Positions 5,840-9,004 of a stretch of 9,004 bases of DNA are shown here, piece by piece. The stretch covers positions 11,580 to 20,583 of the forward strand of contig DIQS01000069.1 in the NCBI GenBank assembly GCA_002427325.1, written 5' to 3'. Position 1 is the stretch's first letter. Every line of letters begins with the position of its first letter. This stretch comes from Cloacimonetes bacterium UBA5456 (GTDB taxonomy: Bacteria > Cloacimonadota > Cloacimonadia > Cloacimonadales > Cloacimonadaceae). The translations under genes were made by a program, and so were the position numbers. The notes under the pieces were generated by a model. That model made no database searches. It was not told where the DNA came from and worked only from the letters and a program-made list of their open reading frames with translations.

Positions 5840-6808
5840 TTAGTTTGAAATTAGTTTTTGGCGAATATAGCCGCTGAATATGTCCATGATCCAGACCACT
5901 AAAGCAACGAGCCACATGATGAGACCCACATTACGCCACGCGAGCATCTGCTGTTCCTGATAGAGCAGCAATCCGATGCCACCGCCGCCAACGAAGCCGA
6001 CGATGGTTGCCATGCGCACATTGATATCCCAGCGATAGATCGTGAAAGCAAGGTATGGGGCAAGTATCTGAGGGACAACGCCATAGCGCCATATCTGCAG
6101 GGTGCCGGCGCCTGTTGCCGTGATCGCCTCAATGGGGCCAATATCAATGTTTTCGATCTGCTCGCTATAGAGCTTGATCAGGGCGGCGATGGAATGGACC
6201 CACAGGGCAAGCATGCCGGCAAATGGGCCGATGCCTACCCACACGCAAAAGATGATAGCCCAAACGATTGCTTCAATCGAGCGAAAAATGGTTGAAATCG
6301 TACGGATAAGAATATAAGTAATCTTGCCGAAAATCGAGCGGTTCATGAGGTTTTTGGCGGCAAAAAATGAGAGAACAAAGGCAAAAGGAATAGCTAAAAC
6401 AGTAGCTAAAAGCGCAAGATAGATGGTCTCTACCAAGGCTCCCAACATCGGCACCAGCTTCTTTGTATTGGGGTTGAAAATGCCTTTTAGAATCCATTCC
6501 GTGTTTCCCGCTTGGGTGGCAAAAGCCAGAGGTTTTACCTCCACAATCACCCAACCCATCACGATGGAAAGGATCACAATCAGCGCAAGCTCATATTTCC
6601 AGATGCTTGTTGTCAGCTTTTCGCCAAATATCTTGGCGGCTAAAGAATGACTCTTGAAAACGAGTAGAGCCGCAGGGATTACGGGGAAGGTAAGCACCGC
6701 CCAAATTGGCAGGTTCCATTCAAATAACTTGAATGCCAGCCAGGCGATGCAGGAAATGTTATATAGCCAAAAGCCATATTCAACAAGGAGATACTTAATA
6801 TGCTTCAT
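5840..6808 (-). CDS. PhnE-like ABC transporter permease
   Basis: This inner-membrane permease subunit of an ABC importer is closest in motif to PhnE of the phosphonate transporters. Its 322 residues contain hydrophobic spans near 11-29, 33-52, 72-90, 121-150, 180-212, 262-283 and 291-312. The EAA loop that docks with the ATPase is clear at 227-247 (EAITATGAGTLQIWRYGVVPQ, with the conserved G and VPQ), followed by the glycine-rich GFVGGGGIGL (271-280) typical of PhnE. The first 100 or so residues, with extra spans, exceed the length of the best known PhnE proteins. No ATPase or binding-protein gene lies next to it: aroA is upstream and the nucleoside phosphorylase is 15 nt downstream. Substrate is therefore open; phosphonate is only the family default. 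The ribosome site before the ATG is weak. Confidence 0.85.
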   Translation of the reverse strand: MKHIKYLLVEYGFWLYNISCIAWLAFKLFEWNLPIWAVLTFPVIPAALLVFKSHSLAAKIFGEKLTTSIWKYELALIVILSIVMGWVIVEVKPLAFATQAGNTEWILKGIFNPNTKKLVPMLGALVETIYLALLATVLAIPFAFVLSFFAAKNLMNRSIFGKITYILIRTISTIFRSIEAIVWAIIFCVWVGIGPFAGMLALWVHSIAALIKLYSEQIENIDIGPIEAITATGAGTLQIWRYGVVPQILAPYLAFTIYRWDINVRMATIVGFVGGGGIGLLLYQEQQMLAWRNVGLIMWLVALVVWIMDIFSGYIRQKLISN

Positions 6809-6838
6809 ACAACCGCTTTATCGTTTTTTATTTTTGTG

Positions 6839-6867
6839 ATTGTTTTTTGCTTTATGTTTGCTGTCAA
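6839..6867 (-). promoter_or_regulatory. Putative promoter of phnE-pdp
   Basis: On the minus strand TTGACA (complement of 6862-6867) is followed after 17 bp by AACAAT (complement of 6839-6844), a 4/6 match to the -10. It lies in the 67-nt gap after aroA, where no terminator is seen, so read-through from aroA is also possible. Confidence 0.5.
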
Positions 6868-6875
6868 GCTCAATT

Positions 6876-8117
6876 CTACGCCTTTGCGCTAATATCCAAA
6901 AACCTGCTGAGGCAAGAGGGGCAGCTCTTGGAAAGAGAAGAGGTCTCAGAGGGGCTTATCTGATTGAATCTGCTCTTTAGAAGCAGAAATGCCATTGCGA
7001 GACGGTGGTCGTCTTGAGTGTCCAAAATGACGGGATTAGGGCTGCTCTGCAGGGGTTCTATGTACAGGCTGTTCTCGACAAGAGTATATTTTGCGCCGAT
7101 CTCGTCGAAGGCGCGGGTGATGCCTATGAGCCTGTTGCTCTCTTTGTGCTTTAGTCTGCATACATCGCGGATGCTACCGGGGCTTGTGCAAAATAGGGCG
7201 AGTATGCTGATGATGGGCATGAGATCGGGGGTATCTCGGATGGAGAAGTCGAAGCCTGTTAAAGGTTTATGCTTGATCTTGCAGATACCGTCTGTTATTT
7301 TGATATCACCGCCCATCTTGCGGATGAGATCAATTATAACGCCGTCCGGTTGCGGCAAAAGAGGATTTATCTTCAGGGGAAAGCTAAGTCCTTTTGGGCT
7401 GATTGCACCGAGTGCGATGAAAAAGGCGGCGGTGGAAAGATCGCTATCGATCTCAAAGCTATCCGGGAGCTTTAGCTCGCAGTTTTCAAGCTTTATCTGG
7501 GTGTGATCTTGTGTATAGCCCACGCCAAAATGTCTGAGTAAGTCGAGGCTGAGGCGGATATAGGGCAAGGAAACTTGGGAAGGGGGAAGCTGCAAGAGAG
7601 GTGCGTTTTTCATGTTCAAAGTTACAAAGATCAGGGAGCTGAGATATTGGCTGCTGATTTCGCCATCGGCAGAAACCTTGGTGCCGCTCAGCGTTTTGCC
7701 ATTAATCAGGATTTCTCTATCATGCGTGATAATCTCGGCGCCGAGCGATCCCAGTGCATCGATTAGGGGGACAAAGCCGCGACGAAAGAGATTCTCTGAA
7801 AGCCTTATCGTGGAATTGATATTTGCAGAAGATGCTAAAAAACCCAGCCACAATCTGAATGCAGTGGCGGACTCGGCAAATTCATAGATATGCGTGCTTT
7901 GGGCGTGGATTTCGGGATCAAATCTATAGACGCGCGGCTCAATCTTTTCCACGATGAAGCCAAAGGTCTCGAGTGCGCGCTCCATCTCCAAAGCGTCGTC
8001 GCAGGGATTAAAATTCTTTATCACAATCCCTTTGCGAGCGTAAGCAAGCAGGAGTTGCAGCCTTTGTAATATAGATTTTGAGCCGGGAATCTTTGTGTCC
8101 ATCTGTTCTACCACCAT
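6876..8117 (-). CDS. aroA: 3-phosphoshikimate 1-carboxyvinyltransferase (EPSP synthase), divergent
   Basis: Sixth step of the shikimate pathway: transfer of the enolpyruvyl group from PEP to shikimate 3-phosphate, in the cytoplasm. The 413 residues show the family landmarks in order: PGSKS (11-15, with K14), EISSQYLS (153-160), DTPDLMP (295-301, D298 as the expected catalytic aspartate), KHKESNRLI (323-331, K325/E326/R329), DDHRLAM (369-375, R372) and a late SKSCP (396-400, K397). It is divergent where most enzymes are strict: the PEP-site loop usually written GNAGTAMRP reads AESATAFRL (81-89), and the following LRxRP-type segment reads NLFRRGF (109-115). Length is slightly below the usual 425-435. 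The start ATG is set by the frame and the usual short leader before PGSKS; its ribosome site is poor. Its promoter is shared head-to-head with comEB. Confidence 0.88.
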   Translation of the reverse strand: MVVEQMDTKIPGSKSILQRLQLLLAYARKGIVIKNFNPCDDALEMERALETFGFIVEKIEPRVYRFDPEIHAQSTHIYEFAESATAFRLWLGFLASSANINSTIRLSENLFRRGFVPLIDALGSLGAEIITHDREILINGKTLSGTKVSADGEISSQYLSSLIFVTLNMKNAPLLQLPPSQVSLPYIRLSLDLLRHFGVGYTQDHTQIKLENCELKLPDSFEIDSDLSTAAFFIALGAISPKGLSFPLKINPLLPQPDGVIIDLIRKMGGDIKITDGICKIKHKPLTGFDFSIRDTPDLMPIISILALFCTSPGSIRDVCRLKHKESNRLIGITRAFDEIGAKYTLVENSLYIEPLQSSPNPVILDTQDDHRLAMAFLLLKSRFNQISPSETSSLSKSCPSCLSRFLDISAKA

Positions 8118-8144
8118 CTTTTTTCTCTTTTCTGCGTTTCCATG

Positions 8145-8164
8145 CTTGACAAGATTCTGTCAAG
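8145..8164. promoter_or_regulatory. Perfect 7-6-7 inverted repeat made of two opposed -35 boxes
   Basis: CTTGACA (8145-8151), AGATTC, TGTCAAG (8158-8164). The left arm contains TTGACA reading toward comEB and the right arm contains TTGACA on the minus strand reading toward aroA, so both divergent promoters would use the same palindrome. No good -10 is seen for aroA. The one 17 bp from the comEB -35 is the spacer of the next palindrome (TTCTTG), which is poor. Confidence 0.6.
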
Positions 8165-8181
8165 TTCATTCTTGTGAACTT
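8162..8181. promoter_or_regulatory. Second perfect 7-6-7 inverted repeat in the aroA/comEB region
   Basis: AAGTTCA (8162-8168), TTCTTG, TGAACTT (8175-8181). It overlaps the previous palindrome by three bases, and its centre lies 17 bp away. A regulator bound here would cover the -10 region of comEB. An RNA hairpin in the 5' leader is the alternative. Confidence 0.6.
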
Positions 8182-8203
8182 ATAGAAACTAAAGAAGGAA
8201 ACT

Positions 8204-8668
8204 ATGAAAGAAAGACCCTCTTGGCAAGAATATTTCATGAAAATGGCATATCTGGCTTCAACGCGTAGCACCTGCCTGCGTCGTGCTGTTGGCGCGGCTT
8301 TGGTGAAAAACAACCAGCTTATTTCAACCGGTTATAACGGCGCTCCTAAGCATAGCCCACACTGCTCAGAAACGGGATGTCTCAGAGAAAGCCAAAATGT
8401 TCCCTCAGGACAGAAACATGAGCTTTGTCGTGGAGTGCATGCCGAACAAAACGCCATCATCCAAGCTGCGATTAATGGAAACAGCACCAGTGGCGCAGTT
8501 CTCTATTGCACGCATCAGCCTTGCAGCATCTGTGCGCGGATGATTATCAATGCGGAGATCAAAAGGGTGTATATTGCCAATTCATATCCCGATCCGCTTA
8601 CAGAACAGCTCTTTGCTGAGGCCGGGATAGAGATGATTGTCTATTCTTTGCCCTCTGAAGAGCTTTAG
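8204..8668 (+). CDS. comEB: Deoxycytidylate (dCMP) deaminase, ComEB type
   Basis: This zinc enzyme converts dCMP to dUMP, feeding thymidylate synthesis, in the cytoplasm. The 154 residues carry the cytidine/deoxycytidylate deaminase signature: HAEQNA (79-84, H79 zinc ligand and E81 proton shuttle) and PCSICARMI (106-114, C107 and C110 zinc ligands). Other dCMP-deaminase-like features are SWQEYFMKMAYLASTRSTC near the N-terminus and GYNGAPKHSPHC (43-54). The length and N-terminus fit the small ComEB type named after the Bacillus competence operon; no competence genes are near, so that name implies no role here. AAGGAA (8195-8200) precedes the ATG by 3 nt. It stands alone on the plus strand, divergent from aroA, and ends in an intrinsic terminator. 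A salvage link to pdp is possible, but they are not in the same operon. Confidence 0.93.
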   Translation: MKERPSWQEYFMKMAYLASTRSTCLRRAVGAALVKNNQLISTGYNGAPKHSPHCSETGCLRESQNVPSGQKHELCRGVHAEQNAIIQAAINGNSTSGAVLYCTHQPCSICARMIINAEIKRVYIANSYPDPLTEQLFAEAGIEMIVYSLPSEEL

Positions 8669-8734
8669 GATAGGGCTTTTTACTTGGTTTGAAATTGATC
8701 TATTGAGCTGTCTGAAGAAAGACAAAACTGCTTG

Positions 8735-8765
8735 AAAGGCTTCGGTTTTTATTGAAGCCTTTTTT
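8735..8765 (+). terminator. Intrinsic terminator after comEB
   Basis: AAAGGCTTC (8735-8743) pairs with GAAGCCTTT (8754-8762), with a 10-nt loop and a T-run to 8765. It lies about 65 nt after the stop codon. Confidence 0.88.
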
Positions 8766-8918
8766 CAAACAGGTTTACATAACATGGTTATGATTAATAT
8801 GGCTCAAGTTCAATTATGGTGGATTAACAAATAATAAAGAAAACTAAAGTCGTAAATATCTTCAATGTTTGAATACTATTTCCTATCGATAAGCAAGCTC
8901 ATGGACGATAAGGGTAAA
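8766..8918. other. Gene-free stretch before the terminal repeat
   Basis: AT-rich DNA between the comEB terminator and the repeat at the right edge. The only structure seen is CATAAC-ATG-GTTATG (8778-8792), a 6-bp perfect inverted repeat. Short open frames exist (8784, 16 codons; 8865-8960, 31 codons) but have no ribosome site and no recognisable product. Confidence 0.5.
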
Positions 8919-9004
8919 CCACTGCTTCCTTATATGGTTCAGCCTATGTTCTGCTTATGATATGGTCATGGTGATGACCACATCATGACCATATCATGAC
9001 CAGA
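8919..9004. repeat. Left part of a large palindromic repeat at the right edge
   Basis: It begins with the arm CCACTGCTTCCTTATATGGT and onward (8919-8940), which matches the reverse complement of 8-29 at 18/22. It contains a perfect 14-bp inverted repeat, ATGATATGGTCATG (8957-8970) and CATGACCATATCAT (8984-8997), with a 13-bp spacer. It also holds three copies of ATGACCA at 8974, 8985 and 8996, each 11 bp apart, plus one inverted copy at 8963-8969. Dispersed palindromic repeat, MITE-like remnant or protein-binding array are all possible. Confidence 0.7.

Noticed and set aside
7018..7506. Long plus-strand open frame inside aroA
   Set aside because: Antisense shadow of a gene whose minus-strand product has all the family motifs; it shows no domain of its own.
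8865..8960. 31-codon open frame starting at ATG 8865 and running into the terminal repeat
   Set aside because: No ribosome site, no recognisable product, and its second half is part of the palindromic repeat, so coding is not supported.
8974..9004. CRISPR-like short regular repeats at the right edge
   Set aside because: Units are 11 bp with no spacers between them and no cas genes nearby; they form a tandem motif in a palindrome, not an array.

Overview
The window reads as ordinary bacterial chromosome with mid-40s percent GC by eye, densely packed with housekeeping and metabolic genes. Nothing in it fixes the taxon. The Gram-negative-style lipoprotein, the GerW/YtfJ homologue in what need not be a spore former, the PhnE-type permease and the repeat-rich ends would fit an anaerobe of the FCB/Cloacimonadota type, but that is an impression and not a demonstration.

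Layout, left to right. 1-308: a piece of a palindromic repeat at the very edge, a C-poor stretch with a possible small membrane peptide, two back-to-back hairpins and a promoter. 309-1716 (+): gerW-like gene and lplA (lipoate-protein ligase), probably one transcript. 1907-2596 (+): an unrecognised lipoprotein with its own promoter region and a strong terminator. 2732-4435 (+): low-specificity threonine aldolase and WrbA-type quinone oxidoreductase, then a terminator that works in both directions. 4520-8117 (-): aroA (divergent EPSP synthase), then phnE-like ABC permease and pyrimidine-nucleoside phosphorylase, the last two tightly coupled. 8204-8668 (+): dCMP deaminase, divergent from aroA, with a terminator behind it. 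8766-9004: no gene seen; ends in a palindromic, tandemly repeated motif.

How the genes may work together (inference): threonine aldolase makes glycine, and lipoate ligase would serve lipoyl enzymes such as the glycine cleavage H protein, which suits an amino-acid user. Pyrimidine-nucleoside phosphorylase and dCMP deaminase are both pyrimidine salvage steps. The PhnE-like permease has no ATPase or binding-protein gene beside it here.

The most unusual material is non-coding. (1) The first 9 bases equal the last 9, and joining the ends completes one nearly concentric palindrome of about 105 bp. The window is therefore either a circle or, more likely, a segment bounded by two copies of a dispersed palindromic repeat. 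(2) The aroA/comEB divergent intergenic region carries two overlapping perfect 7-6-7 inverted repeats. (3) The threonine aldolase promoter carries a 7-6-7 inverted repeat containing an FNR/CRP-like box over its -35. (4) The same CTTGACA heptamer precedes nearly every transcription unit.
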